Shown: positions 1 through 10,503 of the stretch, one piece after another | Layout: each line of letters opens with the position of its first letter | How positions within the stretch are numbered: position 1 is the first letter of the stretch | Assembly: GCA_009667805.1 (NCBI GenBank) | Contig: CM019063.1 | Span: 352,494,942-352,558,941 of the forward strand | Length of the DNA stretch: 64,000 bases | Reading direction: 5' to 3' | DNA from: Leptobrachium leishanense | Lineage: Eukaryota > Chordata > Amphibia > Anura > Megophryidae | The notes under the pieces: model-generated | The model's input: only the letters and a program-made list of their open reading frames with translations | Databases searched by the model: none | Told to the model about the DNA's origin: nothing | Translations under genes and position numbers: made by a program

Positions 1-142
1 GAAATTCAGAAAAAAAAATGTACCCGAAAAACGGGCCGAACCGAATCGAATCGAAACCGGTCGAAACGAGCCGAATCGAAAAGTTTAAAAATCCTAAAAA
101 TCGAACCGAATCGAACCGAAAAAAAATCGGTGCACAAGCCTA
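1..142. mobile_element. Terminal part of a hAT-like element (TCGAACCGAA-rich end)
   Basis: This is A/G-rich sequence made of repeated 'tcgaaccgaa'-type words, ending in 'cggtgcacaagccta'. The reverse complement closely matches the left ends seen at 40698 and 42909 in this window, which also start with TAGG..TGTGCAC followed by a T-run and 'tcgattcg' words. It is therefore probably the right terminus of the same transposon family. Only the end is in the window, so the target duplication (8 bp expected at 143-150) cannot be tested. Confidence 0.6.
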
Positions 143-144
143 AT

Positions 145-1516
145 GTTGACGACTATCAGTCAGGCAGGGTAAAAGAGAAATTCTATCCCTCTAAATCCCC
201 TGTTCAGCATCCTTTTTCCCAATATACCAACATTAAAAACACCCAGAGATACAACTCTCATTCTATTTACCCCAAAAAAACTAGACCTTTCTATAAAAAG
301 AGACAAATATAAGGATGGGCACATTAACCCTAATCTTACTCCAGTTAGAGATAGAATTTCGAGCAATATGTCCCATGCCTTACTTCTTGGTAACAAAGAA
401 CCAACTGATAAAGAAAGGTCTTTTTCACCTCTTTTGGTACCCCACATACAGAAGCCTGCCCTTTCACTTCATCAAGATTCGGCAAAGGTTTCCATCAGTC
501 GTATCCCTGTCCGCTTGAAGACAGGCGCTGTATGCTTCCAGCATATAGAGGAAATATCAAGTGTGCAATCCGGTGATCCCTCAGGCGAGAAGGAGGTAGT
601 CATAACATCAGAAGAACTTGAAGAAGATTTCTCTACCCCTCAAGGCCTCAGTCCTCCTAAAGATTATCAATGGAAGTCCAACTGGAATAAACATGGACTC
701 TCACACCATGGGCCTATTTTACACAATAGATTCGAAATACTGGGAAAAGAGGATTTACCAGAGGATTTTCCCAAACCTCGGAGGGAGAAGGCCATCCCAC
801 AGAACAAGCAATATATACCCCTAGAACCAGATATCGAGGTGATTCAACAGCCGCTACTCGGAGAATTGGTAAAGACATCCAAAAAAAGATTAAAAGAAAG
901 GCAAGACGAGGAACTAGAGGAGGAAGGTCCTATAAAAAAAGAAAGGAGATAATAAAAAAACCCGATAACATCAAAGGGATTTTTAATTTATCTCAAAGGA
1001 CATTAAATAACACTGAGATTATGGTCCTACAAAAAGGCCTAAAATTTGCTCCAACTAGCAAATTTGATATGTTTTTGGATTTGGAGAAATTTAAAAGAAA
1101 GTTGTGTTTAAAATTTTTTTTCAAAAAAATCCTATTGTTCATTCAATAAACCAGAATGAATATGTTCATACCCAATTAAAGAAACCATCAACCTTTTTTC
1201 CAAAACATATGGTGTCGGAGGAAATGAAAGTATTCCAACATATGTGTATGAGAGATATTGATGCTATTAGTAAACCTGCTCCATCTAAATACAATCTCTC
1301 TAAAAAAGAATATACCTCTCTGATGGATTTACAAAATGATCTAACTATTATCATTAAACCAGCCGATAAAGGCGGGGGTATTGTCATCTTAGACCCCGCC
1401 GAATATAAAAAAGAAGCTAGACGCCAACTGAATGATAATAATACATATAAAATTCTTTCCAACAATCCTACAAAAAATATACAAGAGAGATGTAAGGAAC
1501 TTCTCATAAGGGGTAA
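145..1516 (+). pseudogene. Penelope-like element, N-terminal fragment
   Basis: This is a degenerate coding fragment from the region upstream of the reverse-transcriptase core of a Penelope-like element (Neptune/Poseidon type). An acidic, lysine-rich segment lies at 368-952. It is followed in broken frames by a stretch resembling the family's 'NLS..L...E..vL.kGL.FaPt' region (about 975-1080). The diagnostic IIIKPADKGGG motif with the following VILD..EY lies at about 1350-1405. The coding match stops near 1510, before the RT catalytic motifs, so RT and the GIY-YIG endonuclease are missing. Several stops and frame changes show it is dead. The family call rests on the KPADKGG region and is fairly secure; the exact clade is not. 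Confidence 0.75.
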
Positions 1517-1797
1517 GGACCAGTTAATTTTATTTTTTTTACTTTATACCTGGTCATGTTGGGTATCATGCTCAGGCCTTTCAATTGACACCCTCCATGA
1601 CCCCCTAGCTGCCACGGTTCTGTAGATATCGGGTTTCAAATGAACCCCCTATCTCCACAAGGGGATTCCGGGCAGCTAGGGGTTCCCGGGCTATCTGACG
1701 TCATCACGCTATGCGGCCCCCACCAAGATGGCGGCCCCCACCGGAGCTAGGCCGCACTTCTGCACCGCAAGGCATCTCTATATACGGCCCCATCAGC
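1517..1797. repeat. Inverted-repeat segment shared with 41835-41960
   Basis: No gene is visible. Around 1602-1687 the sequence 'ccccctagctgcc' is followed by its complement 'gggcagctagggg', enclosing a shorter 'ccccctatctcca' pairing, so the stretch can fold back. A closely related foldback (same flanking words, same 'gacgtcatc.cgctatgc' continuation) occurs at 41835-41960, so this is a dispersed hairpin-type repeat. The right side (1770-1797) starts the 'catctctatacac' tandem sequence that resumes after 2730. Confidence 0.5.
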
Positions 1798-1801
1798 ATC
1801 T

Positions 1802-2730
1802 TGTTGTGGAAATTTTATTATGTGGACATTATATTCTAGGATGTGTGTGTTTTATAAATTGTCATCTGTCTCCCTGTGTTTGGATTAAACTGAGAATCGC
1901 TCTAGCAGAGTGTATTTTGGGTTAATCAGAACCAGCGGCAAAACCGTCAGGATGAAAACCTTCTCTTGGGTTTAGAGACGTGTTCTCAGTGTGTGTAGGC
2001 GTTTGGCGGTTTGTGAGTACTAAGTGCAATGCGCTGGGCTCCTTACCTCCCAATGTCTATGCACATTGGAGAAGTGAAGTCTGCATAACGAGAGATACGT
2101 ATTATATCTCTGTTGCGGCTACGCTATCCCTTTCTGGATACATACCTGCTTTTAAGACATTTAAGCCTTGTCTGTACACTCGTACCGTGTACAGACAATA
2201 ACTGAATGTCTCCGCAGATATGTCACAAATCCATAAGAACAAGTAGACTGATCTTCACTAGATGATGATCACTCTGAGCAGTATCTGAATGGGGTCCATA
2301 CTGACAGTGATGGGGGATGGTTGGACAGGCATGGCTTACATAACTCAGGGATGAGTCATGTAAGGGGGCTGGTCGGTCATCCCAGTCCAATCCCCTGTCC
2401 TTTTGATATGTAAATGTAATTACTGGGCAAACTGGTTTTCTGTTGTACAGCCAGTTGGCCCCTGGGCGTTGTGCGATTGTGTATTAAAATTAAGCTGACC
2501 AGGAGCACACAGCTCCACTTGGGCAGATGAACTCCAGCTAAAGCAGTGTGTGTGTGTCTCTTGCTGGGCTAAAGAAGGATCCATTATACAGGGAATGAGC
2601 ATGCAAAAGACCACAGCAGAGTCTCTGGGTCTCCTTACTGCGCGCGTTCAGGTAAGTATGGCAGGGATAGCCGAGAGCTGCTTGTAAATGCAGCGGACCA
2701 AACTACATTAGTAGATTAATTTCTACGACA
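1802..2730. mobile_element. Candidate solo LTR, 929 bp, TSD ATCT
   Basis: The segment starts TGTTGTGG and ends CTACGACA (TG...CA). It is flanked by ATCT at 1798-1801 and 2731-2734. It interrupts a tandem array of 'catctctatacac' units: array sequence is found immediately left (1770-1801) and right (2731 onward). That gives independent support for an insertion there. A 4-bp duplication is usual for gammaretrovirus-like or some Ty3 elements. No internal coding region is present, as expected for a solo LTR formed by LTR-LTR recombination. Orientation was not settled. The main doubt is the short duplication. Confidence 0.5.
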
Positions 2731-2985
2731 ATCTCTATACACAGCCTCACAGAATCTCTATACACAGCATCTCTATATACAACCTCACAGCATCTCTATA
2801 CACAGCATCTCTATATACAACCTCACAGCATCTCTATACACAACCTCACAGCATCTCTATACACAACCCCATCAGCATCTCTAAACACAGCCTCACAGCA
2901 TCTCTATACACAACCCCATCAGCATCCCTATACACGGCATCTCTATACACAACCCCATCAGCATCTCTATACACAACCCCCCAAA
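2731..2985. repeat. Short tandem array, 'catctctatacacaac(c)ccatcag' units
   Basis: About ten imperfect copies of a unit built on 'agcatctctatacaca' are spaced by 'acctcac' or 'accccatc'. Units vary in length (roughly 17-28 bp). The same unit appears before the inserted candidate LTR at 1770-1801, so the array was once continuous. Confidence 0.75.
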
Positions 2986-3171
2986 TTTTGCCCAATCATG
3001 GGCTCACAGAGCTAAGTCCCGCAGCACACTATATAAGGTTTCAACGCGCCGATTCTGCACGCATTTCAGAGGAGATTTCAAAGAAGATAGTTGTGTGTGT
3101 TGTGTGTGTTGTTACTGCCGGTCTGCCATGCGTCTGGGGGGGGTCTCATTTCGACCAAATATCAGGGAATG
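2986..3171. other. Unassigned flank left of the Gmr1-like element
   Basis: No recognisable coding sequence is seen. A 'ctatataagg' TATA-like word lies at about 3029-3038. The stretch continues, after the inserted LTR element, into 9942-10130. It may be the 5' leader of the hAT element that follows, but this is inference. Confidence 0.3.
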
Positions 3172-3176
3172 TAGGT
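3172..3176. repeat. Target site duplication TAGGT (left)
   Basis: TAGGT immediately precedes the TGTGACGG start of the 5' LTR and is repeated after the CTACA end of the 3' LTR at 9937-9941. Confidence 0.9.
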
Positions 3177-4217
3177 TGTGACGGGACGGTCGCCACTATA
3201 CCGTAGCGTGGTACAAAATTTTAAAAAGGTTGTTTTAGTATGGTATATTAAAGAATTCGTTAGGTTGTGTTTTTATAAGTTCCCCCTGTAATTCTCCCCA
3301 TGGTTGACCTGTTCCCCGCCTGTCCACAGCCCCGGGAAGACGCCCGGTCTGTGAATGCCTCGAGCCGCCGCTGACTGTCTCTGCCAAGCCGCCCAAACTT
3401 GCCCGCCTTGCCCCACAGCGTGGAAACCACGCAGAAGAGCGCTTCTTGGCCAGTAGGCTCCTAAAAATAGGTGCTTACGGGGGTGCGAATTATAGAACGA
3501 AACACCGAGAAACCCGAACGCCGACCAGCGATCCCTCGCTGGGAGCACGGCCGGCAACCAGTGACTCTTGCCCGGGTACAGCCGCAGGACTTTCCCCCTT
3601 CGCAGCTCGGGCTCCGTGGATCCGATCCGGGCGCTTTTTGGACTGAACCAGCCCCCGGACCCGAGCTACCAGGCTGTACCCCCAGCATGCCGCCGCTCCC
3701 AGGGGGATCACCCGAAATCCCTGGTAAAACCCCAAACTCGGGCAGAAAGCCACAAGGAGCGCTCACACCACAGGGGGGGCCGGGCGCTGGCCAGACAGGG
3801 AGAGGCTCTGGGAGGGGGGGACACACGAGCTGGCGCCGAGACCCGAGATAAGGGCTGCGCACTGCGGGGGTTCCCCCAGGTTAACCAAGGCAGATTGGGC
3901 TATGGCTTGAGGTACAAACAAAGATCACCGCAGGAGGACTGAGGGCGGGCCAGGGGAGAACAATGGTTTCATTCCTCATAAATACCCCTGTATTCTCCAT
4001 GTTAAAATAAACTCATTCCTGTTTGAACCTTTACTCTTGCCTCGGCTAGTAATTGGGGATAACAGGGCTTGGGCAACCGCGACGCTGCAAGGACCGTGGA
4101 AAGAAACGCTGGATCACCGCCGAATCCCTACCGCCCGCTACCCCTGACTCTACACCCCCAGACCAGCTCGGCGCTGACCGCGGATCTACCCGGGCAGGGT
4201 AGCGGGGATCCGCTACA
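3177..4217 (+). repeat. 5' LTR of Gmr1-like element
   Basis: The LTR starts TGTGACGGGACGG and ends GGATCCGCTACA. It is almost collinear with 8899-9936. Near its 3' end are a TATA-like 'cataaatacc' (about 3977-3986) and an AATAAA signal within 'taaaataaactc' (about 4003-4010), giving plausible promoter and polyadenylation elements. The copies differ by scattered substitutions and by small indels near 3510, 3575 and 3705. Confidence 0.95.
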
Positions 4218-4237
4218 TTGGCTGGCAGCGCTGGGAT
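4218..4237 (+). other. Primer binding site region
   Basis: The sequence directly after the LTR, beginning TTGGCTGGCAGCGCTGGGAT, is in the position of a minus-strand primer binding site with the usual TGG start one or two bases in. The matching tRNA was not identified. Confidence 0.6.
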
Positions 4238-4450
4238 CCGGCTGAGACCAGACAAGCAGGGGGAGATACAGCCGCTGGCTTGACCCCGGTCTCAGCCACC
4301 GCGACACGCCGAGCGTCTGGAGTAGACATCATCCGGGGGGAGAATCTGAGACCAGCCCAGCAGGGGGAGATACAGCCGCCGGCTTGACCCCGGTCTCCGA
4401 CACCCCTGGGTTCGAGAGGTGGACAGTACCAGCAACGGCGGTGACCCCGT

Positions 4451-5430
4451 ATGGCACAGCGCTACGAAGGGCTGAAGCGCACGGTCCTGAAAGAACTGTT
4501 AAAAACCAGAGGCAAGGCGCCCGGAGGCAAGGCGAAAGCGGTCATCATCGGAGAACTGATGGAGGACGACCGCAACAGCGTGGCTCTCTCTGAGGGCTCC
4601 GAGACCTCGGAATGAAGACGAGAGGTGCAGTGGTGGCTGGCCCTATACGGAACGGACCCCTCAGCTGACATCATTGGGAGGGTCCTGGCCGACACAGACA
4701 AGCTCCGCCAGGCAGAGATGCAGCAAAGGTCCGGGGGGGGTCGCTGTCCCCCCAAGGCAGTACCGGACCCCCCAAACAGAAAATACTGTTCGCAGCATTC
4801 AAACTCTTCCCAGAGGGGAGCGAAGACATCGACAGGTTCCTGCAGGATTTCGAGAGGCAATGTGCCCTGCAGGGGGTGGCGGTCCGAGACTGGGTACCCA
4901 TCCTGGCGAGCAAATTGACCGGCAGGGCGGCTGAAGCCTATCGGGCGGTGGCGGACGAAGACTGTATGGTGTACGAGCGGGTCAAGGAACATCTGCTGGC
5001 CCGCTATGCACTCACCCCGGAGGCGTATCGAGTTTGATTTTGAGCCTTCAGAAGGGGCACTCAGGACCGTATGCGGAGTGGGGACACAGGATGCACCAGG
5101 CGCTCCGCAGCTGGATACAGGGGTGCCAAGCTACCCAACCAGACCAGATCGTCCAGCTGCTATTACTGGAGCAGTTCTACAACTACTCTCCTCCAGAGGT
5201 CCGAGACTGGGTGCGAGACCGGCGCCCCCTCACCCTGTCTGAAGCCACCCGCCTTGCCGACGAGTACCAGGACGCCAGGCGAGTAGCCCCCTCCGGCCAT
5301 CCGAGCCCCATCTCCCCTCTTCCATCCAGCGCCACAGTTACGCCCTGCTCCCCTCGAACGAGCACCCAGGCCACCGGCACCCTCCACCCCGGCTCCTCGG
5401 GTAGGACCCCGGTGCTATGGGTGTAACCAG
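4451..5430 (+). pseudogene. gag: Gag with SCAN-like C-terminal region (broken)
   Basis: Gag encodes the structural protein of the retrotransposon particle. The likely start is the ATG at 4451 (MAQRYEGLKR...). The frame is interrupted by a TGA at 4613-4615, a frame change near the G-run at 4731-4738, another near 5028-5037, and one near 5400. The C-terminal part (about 4981-5283) has the helix-rich pattern of a SCAN domain: 'LLLLEQF', then 'PPEVRDWVRDRRP', then 'A..LADEY.DAR'. SCAN domains of vertebrate zinc-finger proteins are reported to descend from Gmr1-like Gag, so this agrees with the element's assignment. With at least four lesions the copy cannot make an intact Gag. Confidence 0.85.
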
Positions 5431-5454
5431 ATCGGACACATGAGAGACCGTTGT
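5413..5454 (+). other. Gag CCHC zinc knuckle
   Basis: Codons at 5413, 5422, 5437 and 5452 give C-X2-C-X4-H-X4-C in the same frame as the downstream protease. This is the nucleic-acid-binding knuckle at the end of Gag. Its frame differs from the SCAN-like part just upstream. Confidence 0.9.
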
Positions 5455-6504
5455 CCCCTGAACAACCAGCGTCCGGCACCGTCCCGGGCAGCGCACCCAC
5501 CGAGCCGAGCTACGGCATACTGCTGCCATCAGGAACCGGAACCCACAGCCACCCTTGAGGAAGACTGGGGCATCCTGCATGAGGCCAACCCCGTGCAAGC
5601 AGCCGCGCAGGACAACCGTCAACACCATCGCCAACAAGTTCGGGTGAATGGACAACTTGCCAGTGGTCTGCAAGACACCGGTGCAACCCTTACCCTGGCA
5701 CAGCCCCATCTTATCTCCTCGGCTGCTTCAACCGGGTATTTGGTGGCCGTCAGAGTCGCTGGCGGCCATGTGTATCGAATCCCTATGGCCCGCGTCCATC
5801 TAGATTGGGGCACAAATGCCCGGGACGTGGAGGTCAGGGTCATGAAGAATCTACCGTCCGAGGTCTTACTTGGCAACGACCTGGGATTGCTGACCTCCAC
5901 CTTTGAGGACCCTCATCCTGGCGGGGTATGCCCCGTTACCACCCGCAATCAAGCACGGAAGGCTCCACCCACCGACTCCGAGGGGACCACGGTAAACCAG
6001 ACCAGACCAACACCCCCACTTGGCCCTGACAAAGCCCCTGCCCTGACCTGGGATTCCCCGACGGACTTTGCCCAAGCCACCCGGGACGATATTACCCTTG
6101 CCCCATACCGACAACAAGCAGGGAGGGACCCGGGAGGGTTAGGGGAGGTGAGATTTGCCTGGGACCAAGGGAAGCTGTACAGGACATCGGGGGGGACGAG
6201 CCAGGGAATAGACCGAGTACCCCACAGGCAGCTGGTAGTGCCGGCGAAATATCGGCACGATCTGTTAAGGATCGCGCATGATATTCCCCTTGCGAGCCAT
6301 CTCGGGCACCGGCGGACATTGCACCGTCTGACCCAGAGCTTCTTTTGGCCCGGATTATCAGGGGAAGTTAGGGACTACTGTCGGACGTGTGGGGTATGCC
6401 AACGAGTAGGGAAGCGGGGGGACGCCAAGAAAGCTCCCCTGAGACCATTGCCCATAGTGGGAGAACCTTTTAGACGGGTGGCGGTGGATCTGGTAGGAGC
6501 GTAG
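5440..6504 (+). pseudogene. pol: Pol part 1: aspartic protease and integrase zinc-binding domain
   Basis: The open stretch begins inside the zinc knuckle, so the ATG at 5440 is probably not a true start. An aspartic protease is marked by the DTGA active site at about 5674 and a 'VLLGNDLG' flap-end motif near 5865. A spacer leads to the integrase N-terminal H-H-C-C domain at about 6280-6400 (HDIPLASHLGH ... CRTCGVC). The frame ends at TAG 6502-6504, in the middle of the integrase, just before the catalytic core resumes in another frame at 6507. It therefore shows a small indel in an otherwise continuous pol. Confidence 0.9.
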
Positions 6505-6506
6505 CA

Positions 6507-8050
6507 GTGCCTAGCCCTACGGGCAAGAAGTATATCTTGACCGTAGTGGACTACGCCACCAGGTACCCCGAAGCCGTGGCCCTCCGGGATATCCACGCAG
6601 AGACCGTTGCCGGAGCTCTGCTGCAGATCTTCTCCAGGGTTGGATTTCCCCAGGAAATCCTGTCTGACCAGGGCACACAATTTACGGCCGAGGTGACCCA
6701 GCATCTCTGGAGGCTGTGCGGGATTAAACCCCTGTACAGCTCCCCTTACCACCCGCAGACCAACGGGCTCTGCGAGCGGTTCAACGGGACCCTCAAGCAG
6801 CTTCTCCGCACCTTTACCATGTCCCATAAGGACTGGGAACGCCATCTGCCCCACCTTCTGTTCGCGTACCGGGAGGTACCCCAGGAAGCCACAGGCTTCT
6901 CTCCCTTTGAGCTACTGTACGGCCGGAGAGTCCGCGGCCCCTTGGACTTGCTCCGGGAGCACTGGGAAGGTGCTCTGGCCGAGGAGGGGACCTCGGCCAT
7001 AGATTATGTGCTTGAGTTTAGGGACCGGCTGCAGGAATTGACCGCCCTGGTACGGGACAATCTCCAAGCGGCCCAAACCAAGCAGAAGAGGTGGTATGAC
7101 CGGTCGGCTAGGGACCGCACCTTCCAGATAGGGCAGAAAGTATTAGCCCTCCGACCGGTCAAACAAAATAAGTTGCAGGCAGCCTGGGAAGGACCCTACA
7201 AAATCATAGAAAAGATCTGCGATACCACCTTCACCGCAGCTAGATGCTCAGATGAAAGGATACACAGAACCTTTCTTCATGTGAACATGCTAAAACCGTT
7301 TTTCGAAAGGGAAGAGGCAGTAGCCGCCATCTGCGCGCCGGACGCGGGGGATCTGGAGGATCTCCCCCTGCCGGTACTGCCCGGGGATCCAAGCGCCCAG
7401 GGAATAGCCGATGTCCGGCTAGGCAAGGGGCTCACCCCCCGCCACAAGGAACAGGCTCAGCAGGTGCTACAGGAGCACCGAGACCTGTTCTCATCCCGTC
7501 CCGGCTACACCTCCGTAGCCCTGCATCGGGTCGATACCCAGAGTCAAGCCCCTTTGCGGCAGACGGCGTACCAAATCCCCGATGCAGTGAGAGACGGGAT
7601 GCAGAAAGAGATCCGTGAGATGTTGGACCTAGGGGTGATAGAACCCTCTGAGAGCCCCTGGGCCTCCCCGGTGGTTCTAGTACCCAAGAAGGATGGCACT
7701 ACCAGATTCTGTGTGGACTATAGGAAGTTAAATGACCACACTGTCACTGACGCCTACCCCATGCCCCGAGTCGACGAACTCCTAGACCGGATTGCCCAGG
7801 GAAGATTTCTCACCACCATTGACCTATGTAAGGGGTACTGGCAGATTCCCCTTGCCGAGGAAGGTGTGCCAAAATCAGCATTCATCACTCCATTTGGCTT
7901 ATACCAATTTCGGGTTATGCCATTCGGGATGAAGAATGCCCCGGCCACTTTCCAACGCATGGTGGATCGGCTGCTAGAGGGGATGCAAGACTTTACCAGC
8001 GCCTACCTAGATGACATAGCCATCTTCAGCAACACCTGGGAGGAACTACT
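6507..8050 (+). pseudogene. pol: Pol part 2: integrase core followed by reverse transcriptase
   Basis: The integrase catalytic core has D (VVDYATRYPEAV, ~6545), D (LSDQGTQF, ~6665) and E (NGLCERFNGTL, ~6760), followed by a GPY/F-type segment (WEGPYKI, ~7185). After a linker comes the RT: 'YRKLNDHTV', 'TTIDLCKGYWQI', 'MPFGMKNAPATFQ' and the catalytic YLDD at 8004-8015. Having integrase before RT within one frame shows the order is genuine and not a rearrangement of this copy. The open frame formally runs to 8198, but the protein match is lost by a frameshift at about 8050. Confidence 0.93.
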
Positions 8051-8054
8051 TACA

Positions 8055-8394
8055 ACACTTACGGGCCGTACTGGACTGCCTTGGCACCGCCGGTCTGACC
8101 ATCAAACCAGACAAGTGCCACGTTGGCATGTCCGAGGTCCAGTACCTGTGCCACCGGGTGGGCTGTGGAAGGCAGCGCCCAGAACCCGCCAAGGTTGAGG
8201 CTGTTGCCCAGTGGCCCACTCCCCGCACCAAGACCCAGGTGTTGGCTTTTCTAGGTATGGCAGGATACTACCGCCGCTTTGTCCCCAACTACAGCGCCAT
8301 TGCCAAACCCCTGACTGACCTGACCCACAAGAACCTTCCCCGACAGGTACTGTGGTCCCCGGAGTGTGAAGAAGCCTTCCAGCAGCTCAAGTGA
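8055..8394 (+). pseudogene. pol: Pol part 3: RT thumb/connection
   Basis: After the frameshift near 8050 the match resumes in another frame with the RT C-terminal segment, including 'LGMAGYYRRFVPNYS' at about 8250 and a 'W..ECE.AF..LK' stretch. A TGA at 8392-8394 interrupts it exactly at the junction to RNase H, where the same reading frame continues. Confidence 0.88.
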
Positions 8395-8400
8395 GCCCTG

Positions 8401-8820
8401 GTGGGAGCCCCCGTGTTGACTGCTCCTGATTCCACTAAACGTTTTGTTGTCCACACAGACGCATCTATGTTCGGATTGGGAGCAGTGCTGAGCCAGGTCG
8501 GTGAAGACGGGCACGACCACCCGGTTGCCTACATCAGCCGGAAACTTTTAGGCAGGGAGGTAGCTTATGCGGCCATCGAGAAGGAGTGCCTGGCCCTGGT
8601 ATGGGCCCTGAAGAAATTGCAACCGTATCTGTATGGGCGCTCCTTCACGGTCCTCACGGACCGCAACCCCCTGGTATGGCTGAACCCGGGTGGCCGGGGA
8701 CAACGGCAGGCTCTTGCGGTGGAGCCTGGCCCTCCAATTTTACCATCCAGTACCGGCCTGGGAAGCAAAATGGCAATGCGGACGGACTATCCCGCCAGAC
8801 TGAGCTTGAAACTTAGGGTG
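8401..8820 (+). pseudogene. pol: Pol part 4: RNase H
   Basis: The RNase H domain has 'VVHTDASMFGLGAVL' (~8450), 'YAAIEKECLALVWAL' (~8567) and 'VLTDRNPL' (~8650). A frame change near 8690 moves the end of the domain ('YRPGKQNGNADGLSR', ~8750-8795) to another frame. Pol ends about 80 bases before the 3' LTR. No envelope gene is present. Confidence 0.88.
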
Positions 8821-8886
8821 GGTGGAGGCCATGGACATCCCCAAGAGGACCCGAAGAGGGTCTCACCGGGTCTGCCATCTGGAAAC

Positions 8887-8898
8887 TTGGGGGAGATG
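8887..8898 (+). other. Polypurine tract
   Basis: 'TTGGGGGAGATG' lies immediately before the TGTGACGG start of the 3' LTR, the position of the plus-strand primer. Confidence 0.7.
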
Positions 8899-9936
8899 TG
8901 TGACGGGACGGCCGCCACTATACCGTAGCGCGGTACAAAATTTTAAAAAGGTTGTTTTAGTATGGTATATTAAAGAATTCGTTAGGTTGTGTTTTTATAA
9001 GTTCCCCCTGTAATTCTCCCCATGGTTGACCTGTTCCCCGCCTGTCCACAGCCCCGGGAAGACGCCCGGTCTGTGAATGCCTCGAGCCGCCGCTGACTGT
9101 CTCTGCCAAGCCGCCCAAACTTGCCCGCCTTGCCCCGCAGTGTGGAAACCACACAGAAGAGCGCTTCTTGGCCAGTGGGCTCCTAAAAATAGGTGCTTAC
9201 GGGGGTGCGAATTATAGAACGAAACACCCCGAGAAACCCGAACGCCGACCAGCGATCCCTCGCTGGGAGCGCGGCCGGCAACCAGTGACTCTTGCCCACA
9301 GCCGCAGGACTTTCCCCCTTCGCAGCTCGGGCTCTGTGGATCCGATCCGGGCGTTTTTTGGACTGAACCAGCCCCCGGACCCGAGCTACCAGGCTGTACC
9401 CCCAGCATGCCGCCGCTCCCAGGGGATCACCCCGAAACCCTGGTAAAACCCCAAACTCGGGCAGAAAGCCACAAGGAGCGCTCACACCACAGGGGGGGCC
9501 GGGCGCTGGCCAGACAGGGAGAGGCTCTGGGAGGGGGGGACAGACGAGCTGGCGCCGAGACCCGAGATAAGGGCTGCGCACTGCAGGGGTTCCCCCAGGT
9601 TAACCAAGGCAGATTGGGCTATGGCTTGAGGTACAAACAAAGATCACCGCAGGAGGACTGAGGGCGGGCCAGGGGAGAACAATGGTTTCATTCCTCATAA
9701 ATACCCCTGTATTCTCCATGTTAAAATAAACTCATTCCTGTTTGAACCTTTACTCTTGCCTCGGCTAGTAATTGGGGATAACAGGGCTTGGGCAACCGCG
9801 ACGCTGCAAGGACCGTGGAAAGAAACGCTGGATCACCGCCGAATCCCTACCGCCCCCTACCCCTGACTCTACACCCCCAGACCAGCTCGGCGCTGACGGC
9901 GGATCTACCCAGGCAGGGTAGCGGGGATCCGCTACA
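8899..9936 (+). repeat. 3' LTR of Gmr1-like element
   Basis: This is the second LTR, collinear with 3177-4217, starting TGTGACGGGACGG and ending GGATCCGCTACA, followed by the TAGGT duplication at 9937-9941. Confidence 0.95.
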
Positions 9937-9941
9937 TAGGT

Positions 9942-10130
9942 GATGTGTGTCTTGTCACTGTGCCAGCAAGTTTTTTTGGGGTTTACAACTTTATTTAAAA
10001 CATTTGTGAATTGAGGTGATCTGTCTCTTGTCACTGGCTGCCAGCTATCAGTGTGTCTCACTGAGTTATACCAGAGTTATTTAAATCTTTATACCAGAGT
10101 TGATCAGAGTTCTGAATATATTAATCTATA
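9942..10130. other. Unassigned, possible hAT leader
   Basis: No gene is seen. Words such as 'cttgtcactg..gccagc' occur twice (9950 and 10027). By position it joins 2986-3171 across the LTR element and may be the untranslated leader of the hAT transposon downstream. Confidence 0.3.
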
Positions 10131-10487
10131 TATAGAAACATAGAAACATAGAAAAATGTCGGCAGATAAGAACCTTTCGGCCCATCTAGTCTGCCCAATT
10201 ACATGGATACTTTACCTGGATTTATCTTTTGTTTAGGATAGCCTTATGCCTATCCCATGCCTGCTTAAATTCAATTACTGTTTTGGCCTCTACCACTTCA
10301 ACTGGAAGACTGTTCCATGTATCCACCACCCTCTCAGTAAAATAATGCTTTCTGATGTTACTTTTAAACCTTTGCCCCTCTAATCTAAGACTATGTCCTC
10401 TTGTTTTGCTACTTTGTTTCCTTTTAAATATACTCCCTTCCTCTACCTTGTGGATTCCCTTTACGTATTTAAATGTTTCTATCATAT
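10131..10487 (-). mobile_element. 3' end of a CR1/L2-type LINE
   Basis: On the minus strand an 87-residue tail of a non-LTR retrotransposon reverse-transcriptase protein is open (10222-10485). It has the pattern 'IETFKYVKGI', 'TRGHSLRLEGQ', 'HYFTERVVDTWNSLPVEVV', 'FKQAWD'. A 3' UTR follows with the widespread frog repeat 'gggcagactagatgggccg', and the copy ends in tandem 'tatgtttc' units. It is 5'-truncated, as is usual for LINEs. Its right edge abuts the hAT coding region, so it probably inserted into that element's leader. The exact LINE clade was not determined. Confidence 0.75.
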
Positions 10488-10503
10488 CTATATATCACTC
10501 ACC

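Larger units (their letters stand above)
3177..9936 (+). mobile_element. Gmr1-like Ty3/gypsy LTR retrotransposon, near complete
   Basis: The element has two LTRs (3177-4217 and 8899-9936), a tRNA-primer-type site directly after the first LTR, and a purine tract directly before the second. TAGGT is duplicated at 3172-3176 and 9937-9941. Internal order is Gag, CCHC knuckle, protease, integrase, reverse transcriptase, RNase H. Integrase lies upstream of RT, the reverse of ordinary Ty3/gypsy order and diagnostic of the Gmr1 group described from fish and amphibians. The LTRs differ by roughly 15-20 substitutions plus a few small indels by eye, so insertion is moderately recent. Coding frames nevertheless carry several breaks, so this copy is non-autonomous. 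Confidence 0.95.

Noticed and set aside
3273..3942. Overlapping frames in the LTR (on both strands) as genes
   Set aside because: They are within the LTR, recur in the second LTR with frame-changing indels, and overlap each other in several frames.
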